A DNA stretch of 64,000 nucleotides. Source: Saprospiraceae bacterium (lineage in GTDB: Bacteria; Bacteroidota; Bacteroidia; Chitinophagales; Saprospiraceae). Location: positions 106,515-170,514 of the forward strand of contig JAQXDE010000048.1 of the NCBI GenBank assembly GCA_029251525.1, written 5' to 3'. The notes under the pieces are model-generated. The model had not been told where the DNA came from. It ran no database searches and was given only the letters and a program-made list of their open reading frames with translations. Shown one piece after another: positions 52,418 through 62,036 of the stretch (positions are counted from its first letter, which is position 1; each line of letters begins with the position of its first letter). The translations under genes were made by a program, and so were the position numbers.

Positions 52418-52996
52418 ATTCGGATTAAGATATCTTCTTTGGAATTATTTTATCACTATTTCAGCTGAATTTGTTTTGGCAGTATTATTTTTGGAGTAAC
52501 TAGAGGCATCGGCAGATGTAGCTAGATGATTTCAGAAGAAATGTGGTAACACTATTATCTTGGTTAAAGAACCGTAGACTATTTTTTTCGTTATTGTTTT
52601 TACATTTTTAGGAGTTGCTAAAATGCCAGTTTTTAATGTAGATGAAAAATCAACGAATGATGCTGAATTATATTCAGCAGAAGGTGTTGTAATTGTTCCG
52701 CAAAAATCTCCTATCAGAGAAAACTAAATGGTTAAATTAGAGGTTGTAGATTTTTCTAATTAGGTAAGTGGAATATCAAAAAAGCTTTTCTTGTTATCCA
52801 ACTCTACCTTTATTTTTAATGAGGAAAGGATCTTTATCCCAGATTGTTAGGCTCAGTTGATACTTTATAAATTAACAATGGATTTATTTAGTCGTAAAAT
52901 ATTGAGAGTATATTTGGAGATAATAATTGTTTTCTTTCCTAATTAAAAAACTCTCCTAAAAATTCCGTTTTTTTGCAAAAATAATATTTCAAAAAA
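52418..52996. other. Intergenic region with possible decayed coding fragments
   Basis: These 579 bases precede rsmG. A 34-codon frame at 52623-52727 (MPVFNVDEKSTNDAELYSAE, continuing EGVVIVPQK) is preceded in frame by a hydrophobic run FFVIVFTFLGVAK, so it may be the start of a lost secreted protein. On the minus strand a fragment ending KTNSAEIVIK before the terminator also looks coding. Neither is recognisable. No promoter for rsmG was identified. Confidence 0.3.
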
Positions 52997-53626
52997 ATGG
53001 AAGAATTTCTAGACTACTTTCCTGATCTCACCGATCAACAAATTGCCCAGTTATCTCAATTAGGCGAACTCTATGCAGAGTGGAATGCTAAGATCAATGT
53101 CATTTCTCGAAAAGACATTGAAAATATTTATGAAAAACATGTGCTTCACTCTTTAGCCATTGCGAAAGTAATGAGATTTGAACCAGAAGCAGATATTTTA
53201 GACTTGGGAACGGGGGGTGGATTTCCAGGAATTCCATTAGCCATACTTTTTCCTGAATCCAACTTTACCCTCATTGATGGTATTCGTAAAAAAATAACTG
53301 TAGTTCAGGGAGTAGCAGAAGCTCTTGGCTTAAAGAATATAGTTGCCAAACAAGCCCGTGCTGAAGAAATGAAAGGTCAAAGATTTGATTTTGTAGTTAC
53401 TCGTGCAGTTGCCTCTTTAGATAAATTAATGATGTGGACTCAGCGACTTTATAAAAAAGATCATCACCATTTTATGCCAAATGGAATTTTTGCATTGAAA
53501 GGAGGTGATTTGAAAAAAGAAATTAAGACTTTGGGCAAAGGACATTATGTAGAAAAATACTCTGTTTGGGATTTTTTTGAGGGAGAATTTTTTGAGGAGA
53601 AGTTTATAATCTATGTACAAGGTTAG
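52997..53626 (+). CDS. rsmG: 16S rRNA (guanine-N7)-methyltransferase RsmG (GidB)
   Basis: The 209-residue enzyme methylates G527 of 16S rRNA using S-adenosylmethionine. The SAM loop ILDLGTGGGFPGIPLA near residues 66-81, ISRKDIENIYEKHVLHSLAI before it, FTLIDGIRKKITVVQGVAEALGL after it, and FDFVVTRAVASLDKL further on are diagnostic. Length fits. It is a single-gene unit ended by a hairpin terminator, upstream of the amidohydrolase pair. Confidence 0.95.
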   Translation: MEEFLDYFPDLTDQQIAQLSQLGELYAEWNAKINVISRKDIENIYEKHVLHSLAIAKVMRFEPEADILDLGTGGGFPGIPLAILFPESNFTLIDGIRKKITVVQGVAEALGLKNIVAKQARAEEMKGQRFDFVVTRAVASLDKLMMWTQRLYKKDHHHFMPNGIFALKGGDLKKEIKTLGKGHYVEKYSVWDFFEGEFFEEKFIIYVQG

Positions 53627-53654
53627 ATATAAATTGTTCTATTAAATATTGATT

Positions 53655-53691
53655 AAAGGCTGTCAACGCATAAAGTGTTAACAGCCTTTTT
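53655..53691 (+). terminator. Terminator of rsmG
   Basis: AAAGGCTGT (53655-53663) pairs with ACAGCCTTT (53681-53689), extended inwards with one mismatch and followed by T's. It lies 29 bases after the stop codon. Confidence 0.82.
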
Positions 53692-53769
53692 ATTAATGAT
53701 GAAAAATCAAAAATATTTTCTAATTTTAGATCGCTTTCCCTGATGTTTAATTAAAACCCAACTATAAGA

Positions 53770-56700
53770 ATGAGACAAGTCAAATTATTATCCTTGATGT
53801 TAGTTTTGACCTTATTAGGTCAAAACCTTCTAGCGCAAGTTACCTTTCAACGCAATGGTGTTTATGATGAACGAGAAGGATTTTATGCTTTTACCAATGC
53901 TACCATTTTTAAGTCCTATAATGAAAAATTAGAAAATGCAACGATGATTATCAAGGATGGTCAAGTTCAAATGATTGGGCAAAAAGTCCTAATTCCTGCT
54001 GGTGCTGTGGTTGTCGATTTAAAAGGAAAATTTATATATCCATCATTTATAGATTTGTATTCAAGTTATGGATTGCCTGAGGCCAAAAGAGTTGATAGGA
54101 ATTTTCGTAGAACTCAACAATTTAATTCTAATAAAGAAGGAGCTTACGGTTGGAACCAAGCATTGAAGCCTGAGTTTCGTGCACATGAAAACTTCACAAC
54201 AGATGAAAAAACTGCTAGAGGATATCGAGGTGCAGGATTTGGAACAGTTATGACGCATCAAGAGGATGGCATCAGTCGTGGAACTGCAACCTTAGTAGTT
54301 CTCGGTGAAGATACAGAGCATCAAATGATTTTGAAAGAAAAAACTGCTCACATGCTTTCCTTCAAAAAGGGAACATCTCCTCAAAGTTATCCTGGTTCTT
54401 TAATGGGCGGAATAGCATTGTTACGTCAAACTTACATAGATGCCAATTGGTATAAACATGGAGGCAAAAATGAAGAACTTAACATCTCATTGGAGGCGTG
54501 GAATGAAATTAATTCCTTGCCGGTAGTTTTTGATATTCGTGAAAAATTAGAGGGATTACGTGCCAATAAGTTGGGTAGAGAGTTTGGAAAAACTTATATT
54601 CTAAAAGGGAACGGAGATGAATATCAACGATTAAATGAATTGAAAGCAACTGGTTGTTCGATGATTCTACCTGTGAAATTTCCAGATGCGTTTGACGTTG
54701 AAGATCCGTACGATGCAATGTTAGTTTCCCTAGCCCAATTAAAACATTGGGAATTAGCTCCTACGAATTTATCAAGAATTGATAAAGCTGGAATCGAATT
54801 TACTTTGACTACAGCAGGGTTAGATAAGAAATCTGATTTTTTGAGAAACGTAAAAAGAGCAATTAAGCATGGTTTGTCTGAAGAAGCTGCTTTAAAAGCA
54901 ATGACACATACGCCTGCCAAAATGATGGGAATGTCCAACCAAATTGGGAGTTTGAAATCAGGAACATTAGCCAACTTTATTATCACATCAGAAAATGTTT
55001 TTAACGAGAAATCAAAAATTCACCATAACTGGGTGAAAGGAAAAGTTTTTGTTTTAAAAAAATTAAATGAAACTGATTTGGAAGGGAACTATAGTTTAAA
55101 AGTGGGTGATCAAACCTTTAAATTAATGGTAGATGCTAATAACAGAATGAAAGTAGAAGAAAATGATTCTACTACAATTGCTGTCAATTCTAAAGTATCT
55201 AATGACTTAATTACACTTACTTTTTCTCCAACAAAAAAAGAATCAAACTTATTTCGATTGTCAGGAACAATTGGAGAAGAAGAATGGTCGGGAAATGGAA
55301 CTTTGATCGATGGAAGCTGGACTCCCTGGTCTGCCAAATATGAGGGTACTCCTGAGAAAAAAGGTAAGGATAAAAAAATAGAGAAAAAGACAGGACAGGG
55401 GAAAGGTAAGAAAAGTAAAGTTTTATCTAAGAATAAATTGGGTGATATAATTTATCCATTTATGGCTCATGGTTACAAGGAACGACCAAAGGAAAATAAT
55501 TACTTGATTAAAAATGCCACAGTGTGGACAAATGAGAAAGATGGAATTTTAGAAAATACAGATGTCTTAGTTCGAAATGGAAAAGTAGCTGAGATTGGAA
55601 AAAATATCAACAAAGATATAGGTATTCGAATTGATGGAACTGGAATGCATTTGACTTGTGGGGTGATTGATGAGCATTCACATATTGCCATCTCACGAGG
55701 TGTTAATGAATGCACAGAAGTGAGTACAGCGGAAGTAAGTATTGCTGATGTAGTAGATTCTGAAGACATTGATATTTATCGTCAATTGGCTGGTGGGGTG
55801 ACCACTTCGCAATTGTTGCATGGTTCGTGTAATCCAATTGGAGGTCAATCTGCGATTATTAAATTGCGGTGGGGTTTTTCTCCAGAAGAGATGAAATTTG
55901 AAGGTGCACCAGGTTTTATAAAATTTGCTTTGGGAGAAAATGTAAAGAAGTCTCGTTCAAGTACAAATAATAGATTTCCGGATACCCGAATGGGAGTGGA
56001 ACAAGTTTATCGAGATTATTTTACTCGCGCCAAAGAATATAAAATTGCCAACCAACAAAAGGAAGCAGGTTTTCGAAGAGATTTGGACTTGGAAACTGTA
56101 GTTGAAATTTTGGATGGGGAAAGATATATCTCTTGTCATTCCTACGTTCAATCTGAAATTAATATGCTGATGCATGTAGCGGATGAAATGGATTTTAAAG
56201 TGAATACTTTTACTCATATTTTGGAAGGATATAAGGTAGCTGATAAAATGGCTAAGCATGGTGCAGGTGGTTCTACGTTTTCCGATTGGTGGGCATACAA
56301 ATATGAGGTGGTTGATGCAATACCTTACAATGCAGCCTTGATGCATGAACAAGGTGTGACGACTGCAATCAATTCTGATGATGCAGAAATGGCTCGACGA
56401 TTAAATCAAGAGGCTGCCAAAGCAGTAATGTACGGAGGAGTTTCGGAAGAGGATGCTTGGAAATTTGTTACGTTGAATCCTGCAAAATTATTACACATAG
56501 ACCATAAGGTTGGAAGTATCAAAGAAGGAAAAGATGCGGATTTAGTTTTATGGAATGATAATCCACTTTCAGTTTATGCAAGAGCAGAAATGACTTTTGT
56601 TGATGGATTAAAACTTTTTGATAGAAAATTAGATTTGGAAATTCGAAAAGAAATCGCATCAGAAAGAAATCGATTAATACAAAAAATGCTAACCAATAAA

Positions 56701-56787
56701 AAAAGTGGTGGAAAAACTCGTCCTGTGAGAGGAAAGAAATCTAGACACTATCATTGTGATGATTCTGAAGATGAAATGATTGATTAG
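53770..56787 (+). CDS. Secreted double-module amidohydrolase (first module degenerate)
   Basis: The 1005-residue protein has a signal peptide (LLSLMLVLTLLGQNLLAQ). Residues about 25-440 form an amidohydrolase module (GAVVVDLKGKFIYPSFIDLYSSYG near 78-101, ending GSLKSGTLANFII). In it the metal motif D-x-H-x-H is replaced by D95-L-Y-S-S, so it is probably inactive. A beta-rich insert and a lysine-rich linker (GKDKKIEKKTGQGKGKK near 535) follow. Residues about 575-970 form a second module with D634-E-H636-S-H638, YISCHSYVQSEI, NTFTHILEGYK and INSDDAEMARRL, all metal ligands in place. Relatives include imidazolonepropionase-like hydrolases; the substrate is unknown. It leads a two-gene unit with the next gene, 60 bases away. 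Confidence 0.85.
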   Translation: MRQVKLLSLMLVLTLLGQNLLAQVTFQRNGVYDEREGFYAFTNATIFKSYNEKLENATMIIKDGQVQMIGQKVLIPAGAVVVDLKGKFIYPSFIDLYSSYGLPEAKRVDRNFRRTQQFNSNKEGAYGWNQALKPEFRAHENFTTDEKTARGYRGAGFGTVMTHQEDGISRGTATLVVLGEDTEHQMILKEKTAHMLSFKKGTSPQSYPGSLMGGIALLRQTYIDANWYKHGGKNEELNISLEAWNEINSLPVVFDIREKLEGLRANKLGREFGKTYILKGNGDEYQRLNELKATGCSMILPVKFPDAFDVEDPYDAMLVSLAQLKHWELAPTNLSRIDKAGIEFTLTTAGLDKKSDFLRNVKRAIKHGLSEEAALKAMTHTPAKMMGMSNQIGSLKSGTLANFIITSENVFNEKSKIHHNWVKGKVFVLKKLNETDLEGNYSLKVGDQTFKLMVDANNRMKVEENDSTTIAVNSKVSNDLITLTFSPTKKESNLFRLSGTIGEEEWSGNGTLIDGSWTPWSAKYEGTPEKKGKDKKIEKKTGQGKGKKSKVLSKNKLGDIIYPFMAHGYKERPKENNYLIKNATVWTNEKDGILENTDVLVRNGKVAEIGKNINKDIGIRIDGTGMHLTCGVIDEHSHIAISRGVNECTEVSTAEVSIADVVDSEDIDIYRQLAGGVTTSQLLHGSCNPIGGQSAIIKLRWGFSPEEMKFEGAPGFIKFALGENVKKSRSSTNNRFPDTRMGVEQVYRDYFTRAKEYKIANQQKEAGFRRDLDLETVVEILDGERYISCHSYVQSEINMLMHVADEMDFKVNTFTHILEGYKVADKMAKHGAGGSTFSDWWAYKYEVVDAIPYNAALMHEQGVTTAINSDDAEMARRLNQEAAKAVMYGGVSEEDAWKFVTLNPAKLLHIDHKVGSIKEGKDADLVLWNDNPLSVYARAEMTFVDGLKLFDRKLDLEIRKEIASERNRLIQKMLTNKKSGGKTRPVRGKKSRHYHCDDSEDEMID

Positions 56788-56847
56788 TAATCATTATTTA
56801 AGTTAAAAGTCTTTTAGAGTTTTTTTCTAAAAATCAAATATGTCAAA

Positions 56848-58131
56848 ATGAAAGTATTTAATATAATTTTAATCATGTGCCTTGCTTGGAGTATGACTGC
56901 TCAACCAGCACCAGCTTCACCACAAAAAGGAAAAATTGCCATCCTTGGGGCAATAGCACATTTAGGAAATGGAAAAGTGATTGGGAATAGTTTAATCACT
57001 TTCGAAAATGGAAAATTACTAGCGGTAGAAGATGCAACAGGAATTCGAATTGATCGAAATTCTTTTACAAAAGTAATTGAAGCTAATGGTAAACATGCTT
57101 ACCCGGGATTTATCGCAGCAAATACTGCACTTGGATTAAATGAAGTTTCAGCAGTTCGAGCAACTCGAGATGATAATGAAATTGGATATTTGAATCCACA
57201 TATTCGTTCAATAGTAGCATATAATACTGATTCAAAAGTAATTCCAACCCTTCGTTCTAATGGAATGTTGATGGCTCAAATAGTCCCAGGAGGAGGAAGA
57301 ATTGATGGCCAATCAAGTGTTGTTCAATTGGATGCATGGAACTGGGAAGATGCAGCTTACAAAATGGATGATGGAATTTATTTGTCATATCCTTCGATGG
57401 TAAGTTGGAGTTGGAGAACTCGAACTATCAGTAAGAATAAAAATTATGGAAAACAATTGCAAGAGGTGGAGGACTACTTTACAGAAGCACATGCATACAC
57501 AAAGAATAAAAAATTATCTTCTGAAAATTTGAAATTTGAAGCAATGCGAGGATTGTTTGATGGAAGCAAAAAGTTATACGTAAAAACTAATGCTGCCAAA
57601 TCAATTATGGAGGCGGTTTTATTATTTAAAAAATTCAATATTATACCAGTTATCGTAGGTGGAGGTGAATCTTGGATGGTTGGTGATTTTTTGAGAAAAC
57701 ACAATGTTCCTGTTATGTTGTCAAAAGTACATGATCTGCCAGATCATGAAGACTCAGATATTGACCAACCATTTAAAACTCCCCGAATGTTGCAAGAAGC
57801 GGGAGTACTTTGGTGCTTCCAAATGAATGAAGTAGCTCAGTCTCGAAATCTTCCTTTCCAAGCTGGTCATGCAGTTGGATTTGGATTAGACAAGGAAGAT
57901 GCAGTTTCAGGATTAACTTTAAACACAGCTAAAATTTTAGGTGTTGACAAATCTGTAGGATCTCTTGAAGTAGGAAAGGATGCTACGCTTTTTATCAGTT
58001 CAGGAGATGCGTTAGATATGCGAACGAATCACGTTGAAACGGCCTTTATCCAAGGAAGAGAAGTCAGTTTGAATACTAAACAGAAAGTTTTATACGAGAA
58101 ATTCAAAACGAAATACGAAATTCAAAAATAA
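56848..58131 (+). CDS. Secreted amidohydrolase-like protein lacking the metal motif
   Basis: The 427-residue protein has a signal peptide (IILIMCLAWSMTAQ) and an amidohydrolase fold layout: LGNGKVIGNSLITFENGKLLAVEDA, HAYPGFIAANTALGLNEV, FIPVIVGGGESWMVGDFLRKHNVPVML-type strands, and the closing block GSLEVGKDATLFISSGD near residues 370-390. At the usual D-x-H-x-H the sequence is A-A-N-T-A, so catalysis by the classic mechanism is unlikely. It resembles the first module of the upstream protein, and the two genes probably form one unit. It may be a partner subunit or a peptide- or substrate-binding protein. The function is not known. Confidence 0.8.
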   Translation: MKVFNIILIMCLAWSMTAQPAPASPQKGKIAILGAIAHLGNGKVIGNSLITFENGKLLAVEDATGIRIDRNSFTKVIEANGKHAYPGFIAANTALGLNEVSAVRATRDDNEIGYLNPHIRSIVAYNTDSKVIPTLRSNGMLMAQIVPGGGRIDGQSSVVQLDAWNWEDAAYKMDDGIYLSYPSMVSWSWRTRTISKNKNYGKQLQEVEDYFTEAHAYTKNKKLSSENLKFEAMRGLFDGSKKLYVKTNAAKSIMEAVLLFKKFNIIPVIVGGGESWMVGDFLRKHNVPVMLSKVHDLPDHEDSDIDQPFKTPRMLQEAGVLWCFQMNEVAQSRNLPFQAGHAVGFGLDKEDAVSGLTLNTAKILGVDKSVGSLEVGKDATLFISSGDALDMRTNHVETAFIQGREVSLNTKQKVLYEKFKTKYEIQK

Positions 58132-58658
58132 ATTTTAATATAATTTTGCTTCGGTAAATAGAATGGGATTCATCAAGTAATCTAGATAATAACAGTTGAT
58201 TAAAATTATTTTTAATTGATGCAGAGAATATAGTTATCCATACTTTTAGATGGTCTTATGGCTGCTTTTAAGCTATGAGCAAAGGGTTAATATTTTTTAA
58301 TAATGAATAGAGGCAATTTGGATTAATTTCTGAAGTGCCTCTTTTTTATAGGCAGAGATACGTCATCTTTAAATTATTTTTCATCTTGTTAATATTACTT
58401 CATTTTAACTTTACCAAGAATAAATGGCTTTACTTAAAAAGTTTAGTTGGTTTTATCAAAAACCTAAATAAGGTAAGTTGAATAACTATTCACATTTAAT
58501 ATTTTTATTTAGTTATATTTTGATGAGGAAATCTAGTTAAATATTAATTAAAATCGATCATTTAAATAATACATTCTAATTTTTCATTCGTTTTATTTTT
58601 AGTCTTTAGAGATGGTATTTTTTGAAAAATAGCTTAATTTAAATTTTCAATTAAAAAT
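58132..58658. other. Intergenic region containing a terminator
   Basis: These 527 bases hold no convincing gene. A hairpin terminator lies at 58309-58348. The rest is AT-rich and should contain the promoter for the DUF4294 gene, which I could not pinpoint. Confidence 0.45.
58309..58348 (+). terminator. Likely terminator of the amidohydrolase pair
   Basis: AGAGGCA (58309-58315) pairs with TGCCTCT (58336-58342), followed by six T's. It is rather distant, 178 bases after the stop codon. Confidence 0.65.
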
Positions 58659-59270
58659 ATGGTACGAATTATATTAATACTATTTTCATTTTTTATGATA
58701 AGTCTGCGGTTGCAAGCTCAGATGGAAGTGGAGGATACGAAAAAAGTAACCATTAATGGTTATGTTTTCGATGCCGTTATTCAAGGAACGGACACGATTA
58801 TCATGGCAGATTTAGATGATATTTCGATTTCATCACCTAAAGAGTTTAAAAATAGAGAGGACTATCGCACTTATCGAAAGTATAGATATTATGCTTCCAA
58901 GGTTTTTCCTTATGCTCAAAAAGCTATTAAAATATTTAGGGAAATAGAGGAATCGACAGAGACAATGAATAAACGAAAACGGAAAAAGTTTGTCAAAAGA
59001 AAATATAAACAGCTTAAAAAAGAATTTAAGACTCCTTTGAAGAATCTGACTAAAACCCAAGGTAAAATTTTGATAAAAATGATCGAGAAAGAATTGGATA
59101 CTCCTTTTTACACTTTGATGAAAGATATGAAAGGGGGCTGGACTGCGGGTTATTGGAATCAAATGGGAAAATTTTTTAATTACGATTTGAAAGAGGGATA
59201 CCATGAAGGCGATGATCCTATTTTAGATGTTGTTATTAATGACTTTGATATTTCATATAAAAAATATTAA
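58659..59270 (+). CDS. DUF4294 family secreted protein
   Basis: The 203-residue protein starts with a signal peptide (IILILFSFFMISLRLQAQ). Conserved stretches are NREDYRTYRKYRYYASKVFPYAQKAI, a very basic helix KRKRKKFVKRKYKQLKKEFK, LTKTQGKILIKMIEKELDTPFY, and the C-terminal GGWTAGYWNQMGKFFNYDLKEGY. These identify DUF4294, a Bacteroidota family of unknown function predicted to act in the periplasm. The basic helices suggest binding to anionic polymer or lipid. It lies upstream of mvaD but is separated from it by a terminator. Confidence 0.88.
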   Translation: MVRIILILFSFFMISLRLQAQMEVEDTKKVTINGYVFDAVIQGTDTIIMADLDDISISSPKEFKNREDYRTYRKYRYYASKVFPYAQKAIKIFREIEESTETMNKRKRKKFVKRKYKQLKKEFKTPLKNLTKTQGKILIKMIEKELDTPFYTLMKDMKGGWTAGYWNQMGKFFNYDLKEGYHEGDDPILDVVINDFDISYKKY

Positions 59271-59297
59271 ATAGTTATTTAAGTCTTTTTTTAAAAT

Positions 59298-59335
59298 AGG
59301 CGCTAAACTTGTTAAAGTTTGGCGTTTATTTTTTC
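59298..59335 (+). terminator. Terminator of the DUF4294 gene
   Basis: A 12-base-pair stem (59298-59309 with 59316-59327) with several G-T pairs is followed by a T-rich run. It starts 28 bases after the stop codon. Confidence 0.75.
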
Positions 59336-59386
59336 CATTAAATTGAATTACTTTTGTCTTTTTAAAAAGAAATAAATCATTCAAAA

Positions 59387-60478
59387 ATGATCGATTACGT
59401 CAACCCAGAATTAATTTTAAATAAAGAAAATATTCCAACTGGCCGCATAGCTTGGCGCAGTCCTTCCAATTTAGCTTTGGTCAAATATTGGGGTAAATAT
59501 GGAAGACAACTTCCTCGGAATCCATCTATTAGTTTTACGCTCAACAATGCTTTTACGGAAACAGTGCTGGAGTATAGCCCTAAAGAAGAGGATAGCCAAA
59601 ATATAAAATTAGATTTTTTTTTTGAAAAAGAGGAAAATGATGCATTTCGAAATAAGATGCTGAAATTCCTAGAAAGTATTACTGATGTTTATCCATTTTT
59701 GACTCAGTTGCATTTAACTGTTCATTCTTATAATTCATTTCCACACTCTACAGGAATAGCTTCTTCCGCTTCCGCAATGAGTGCACTAGCTGCATGCTTA
59801 TGTTCCTTGGAAAAGGAACTATTCGGAACACTTGAAAACTCGGATGATTTTTACCAAAAATCATCATTTATCGCCCGATTAGGATCTGGAAGTGCGAGTC
59901 GATCAGTTTACCCACATTTGGCAATTTGGGGTGAATCCGATGTTGCAAATGGTTCTTCCAATTTATTTGCGATACCTTGGGGTGAGCGAGTACATCCTGT
60001 TTTTAAAACTTTTCACGATACCATTTTAATAGCTGATCGAAAAGAAAAAAGTGTAAGTAGTCGAGCAGGACATAGTCTGATGGAAGGAAATATTTTTGCT
60101 CAAAATCGTTATGATCAAGCCAATGAAAGGTTTGCAAAGTTATTAAAAGCTTTGGAAGAAGGTGATCTTAAAACTTTTGGAGAAATTACTGAAAACGAAG
60201 CGCTTACACTTCATGCTCTCATGATGACTTCTGAACCATCATATATTTTGATTCGTCCGAATACTCTGGTTATGATTGAGAAAATTAGAGTTTACCGAGA
60301 GGCTACTAATCAACCTCTTTACTTCAGTTTGGATGCAGGCCCCAATATTCATTTACTTTTTCCAGATGAAATAAAAGACGATGTATTTGATTTTATTAAA
60401 CAAGAAATGGAACCGCTATGTGAAAATGGAGAATGGATTGCAGATCGAGTAGGAGAGGGCTCATATCAATTAAGTTAA
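59387..60478 (+). CDS. mvaD: Diphosphomevalonate decarboxylase
   Basis: The 363-residue GHMP-superfamily enzyme converts mevalonate 5-diphosphate to isopentenyl diphosphate with ATP. The block RIAWRSPSNLALVKYWGKYG near 20-39 is the substrate-binding start typical of decarboxylases. The ATP loop is PHSTGIASSASAMSAL at 119-134, and RLGSGSASRSVYPHLAIWG near 165-183 contains the catalytic region. The C-terminal YFSLDAGPNIHLLFP supplies the catalytic aspartate. It implies isoprenoid synthesis by the mevalonate route. Other pathway genes are not in the window. Confidence 0.93.
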   Translation: MIDYVNPELILNKENIPTGRIAWRSPSNLALVKYWGKYGRQLPRNPSISFTLNNAFTETVLEYSPKEEDSQNIKLDFFFEKEENDAFRNKMLKFLESITDVYPFLTQLHLTVHSYNSFPHSTGIASSASAMSALAACLCSLEKELFGTLENSDDFYQKSSFIARLGSGSASRSVYPHLAIWGESDVANGSSNLFAIPWGERVHPVFKTFHDTILIADRKEKSVSSRAGHSLMEGNIFAQNRYDQANERFAKLLKALEEGDLKTFGEITENEALTLHALMMTSEPSYILIRPNTLVMIEKIRVYREATNQPLYFSLDAGPNIHLLFPDEIKDDVFDFIKQEMEPLCENGEWIADRVGEGSYQLS

Positions 60479-60687
60479 ATTAAAACAATCTGGCATAATC
60501 CAAAATTATCATCTAGGTATAGTTAAAATTTGGCTCGAAGCTCCTTGACTGATTTTATAAATCGTTTTTTATCCGAAAGTTTAGAAAAAAAACATTAAAG
60601 TATTTATATTGATTTCTTTGGAGAAATGTGGGTTGATTTTAAAGTGTGAACCCTTTCTTAGATTTTCTTTACTCTAAATATAGAAGA

Positions 60688-60715
60688 GCTATTCTAGTAA
60701 TAGAATAGCATTTTT
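60688..60715 (+). terminator. Likely terminator of mvaD
   Basis: GCTATTCT (60688-60695) pairs with AGAATAGC (60702-60709) and is followed by ATTTTTC. A second, 14-base perfect palindrome (CTCTCTATAGAGAG, 60747-60760) lies just downstream, near the end of the convergent gene. Confidence 0.6.
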
Positions 60716-60773
60716 CTTTTGATATGCATCTTTTGAGGTAAAATAACTCTCTATAGAGAGAGCTGAATTAATT

Positions 60774-62036
60774 TTACTTAAGAAACGCTACAGCGAAAAC
60801 GATTACCGAAATAATTAATCCGTACATGAAAATGCTGTAACAATACCGGAGATATTTATATTTTTTTGCTAAAACAATTCCCAAAAAATATAGATCACGA
60901 GTCATCGTGCTATATAAAAAGTCAGAGTCTTTTATCATTTCCATCATTCCCCAATCAAAATCTTTTAAGTTCATGTTATAAAAATTCCCAAAAAATAAAA
61001 GATTACTTTTTCTATTGATAATATCTTCCCGAGTAACTGTTCCCTCAGTAATTTTTGGACGAGTGGATAATGTTGCGAAGATGATAGAACCTAAGCATAC
61101 GACAAGTAAAACGATTGTAGGAATTTGTAATTTTTCATTAGTTTCAAAGCTTGGAACTAATGTGGAAATTGAAATTGAGATAATAATCGCATTAATACTT
61201 AACATGATATTGGCTTTATTATCTGCAATAGAGCTTAAATTGACATGAGTTCGATATGCAGTCCGGTACATGGTTTCAACTCCTCTACCAAGTTTTAACT
61301 GACTAATTTCTTCGACATTATGGATAGCGATTTCTTCGACATTCTTGCTAGCTTCTTTTTTGAATTTTGATTTCTTTTTACTTTTTTTTCGTTCAATTTC
61401 CTTAGTCTTCTCATCATTAACAACCTCTTTTGGATGCAGTCTTTCATTTAATTTTTTTAATTGTCGAATGTGTTTTCTTTTTCGTTTCTCAAAAAGATGA
61501 TTAGCTTGACTAGTATGGTATTTATGGTTGGCAATAAATTTTATTTCAAAATCAATCCACTCAGGCTCCGACATAGTGGTATTCGTTGTCAATGTCAACT
61601 CTTGACGAATCCTTCCACATCTTTCCCAATATATTTTTTTCCCTAAATGACTCATGTCTGCATCACATAAGATTTTTTCAAATAAAGTATTTGGACTTTG
61701 TGGCATTTTAGTTGCCATAATGCAATTTTGGATCAGCTTAATATCAGTTTCTTCAAAATCATATTTTTCAAGAAATGTTTTTGCGTAATTACAACTTCGT
61801 TCTTCATGCCCGAGAGGACCTTTGTCGTAGCCAATGTCATGGAACCAGGCAGCAATCAAAAGTAGTTCTAACTCTTTGGAATGCAGATTATGGGCAGCAC
61901 TTAACTGTTTAGTAGAATTAACCACATCAAGTGTGTGTTGTATATTGTGGTAAGCAAATTTTTTATCAACATGCTCGGTGATAAAATTAGTCACATGTGC
62001 TTCTACTTCTATCAAAAGAGAATTGACTACATCCAT
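60774..62036 (-). CDS. HD-domain phosphohydrolase fused to a Pycsar-effector-like (PycTM) membrane domain
   Basis: The 420-residue protein has two parts. Residues 1-190 are an HD domain with metal ligands H30/H34 (FAYHNIQHTLDVV), H66-D67 (AWFHDIGYDKG) and D125/D127 (ILCDADMSHLG). A charged linker (about 190-240, KKSKKKSKFKKEASK) follows. Residues about 255-420 start with TAYRTHVNLSSIADNKANIM and contain hydrophobic helices at about 277-297, 306-324 and 400-419. The ADNKAN-then-helix signature is that of the Pycsar effector TM domain (PycTM), which responds to cyclic pyrimidine nucleotides in phage defence. No pyrimidine cyclase gene is nearby. It may degrade and sense a nucleotide signal; this is inference. 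A single-gene unit. Confidence 0.78.
   Translation of the reverse strand: MDVVNSLLIEVEAHVTNFITEHVDKKFAYHNIQHTLDVVNSTKQLSAAHNLHSKELELLLIAAWFHDIGYDKGPLGHEERSCNYAKTFLEKYDFEETDIKLIQNCIMATKMPQSPNTLFEKILCDADMSHLGKKIYWERCGRIRQELTLTTNTTMSEPEWIDFEIKFIANHKYHTSQANHLFEKRKRKHIRQLKKLNERLHPKEVVNDEKTKEIERKKSKKKSKFKKEASKNVEEIAIHNVEEISQLKLGRGVETMYRTAYRTHVNLSSIADNKANIMLSINAIIISISISTLVPSFETNEKLQIPTIVLLVVCLGSIIFATLSTRPKITEGTVTREDIINRKSNLLFFGNFYNMNLKDFDWGMMEMIKDSDFLYSTMTRDLYFLGIVLAKKYKYLRYCYSIFMYGLIISVIVFAVAFLK

Noticed and set aside
60747-60760. 14-base perfect palindrome as an operator
   Set aside because: It lies at the 3' ends of two convergent genes, so a regulatory operator is unlikely; more likely part of a termination region.
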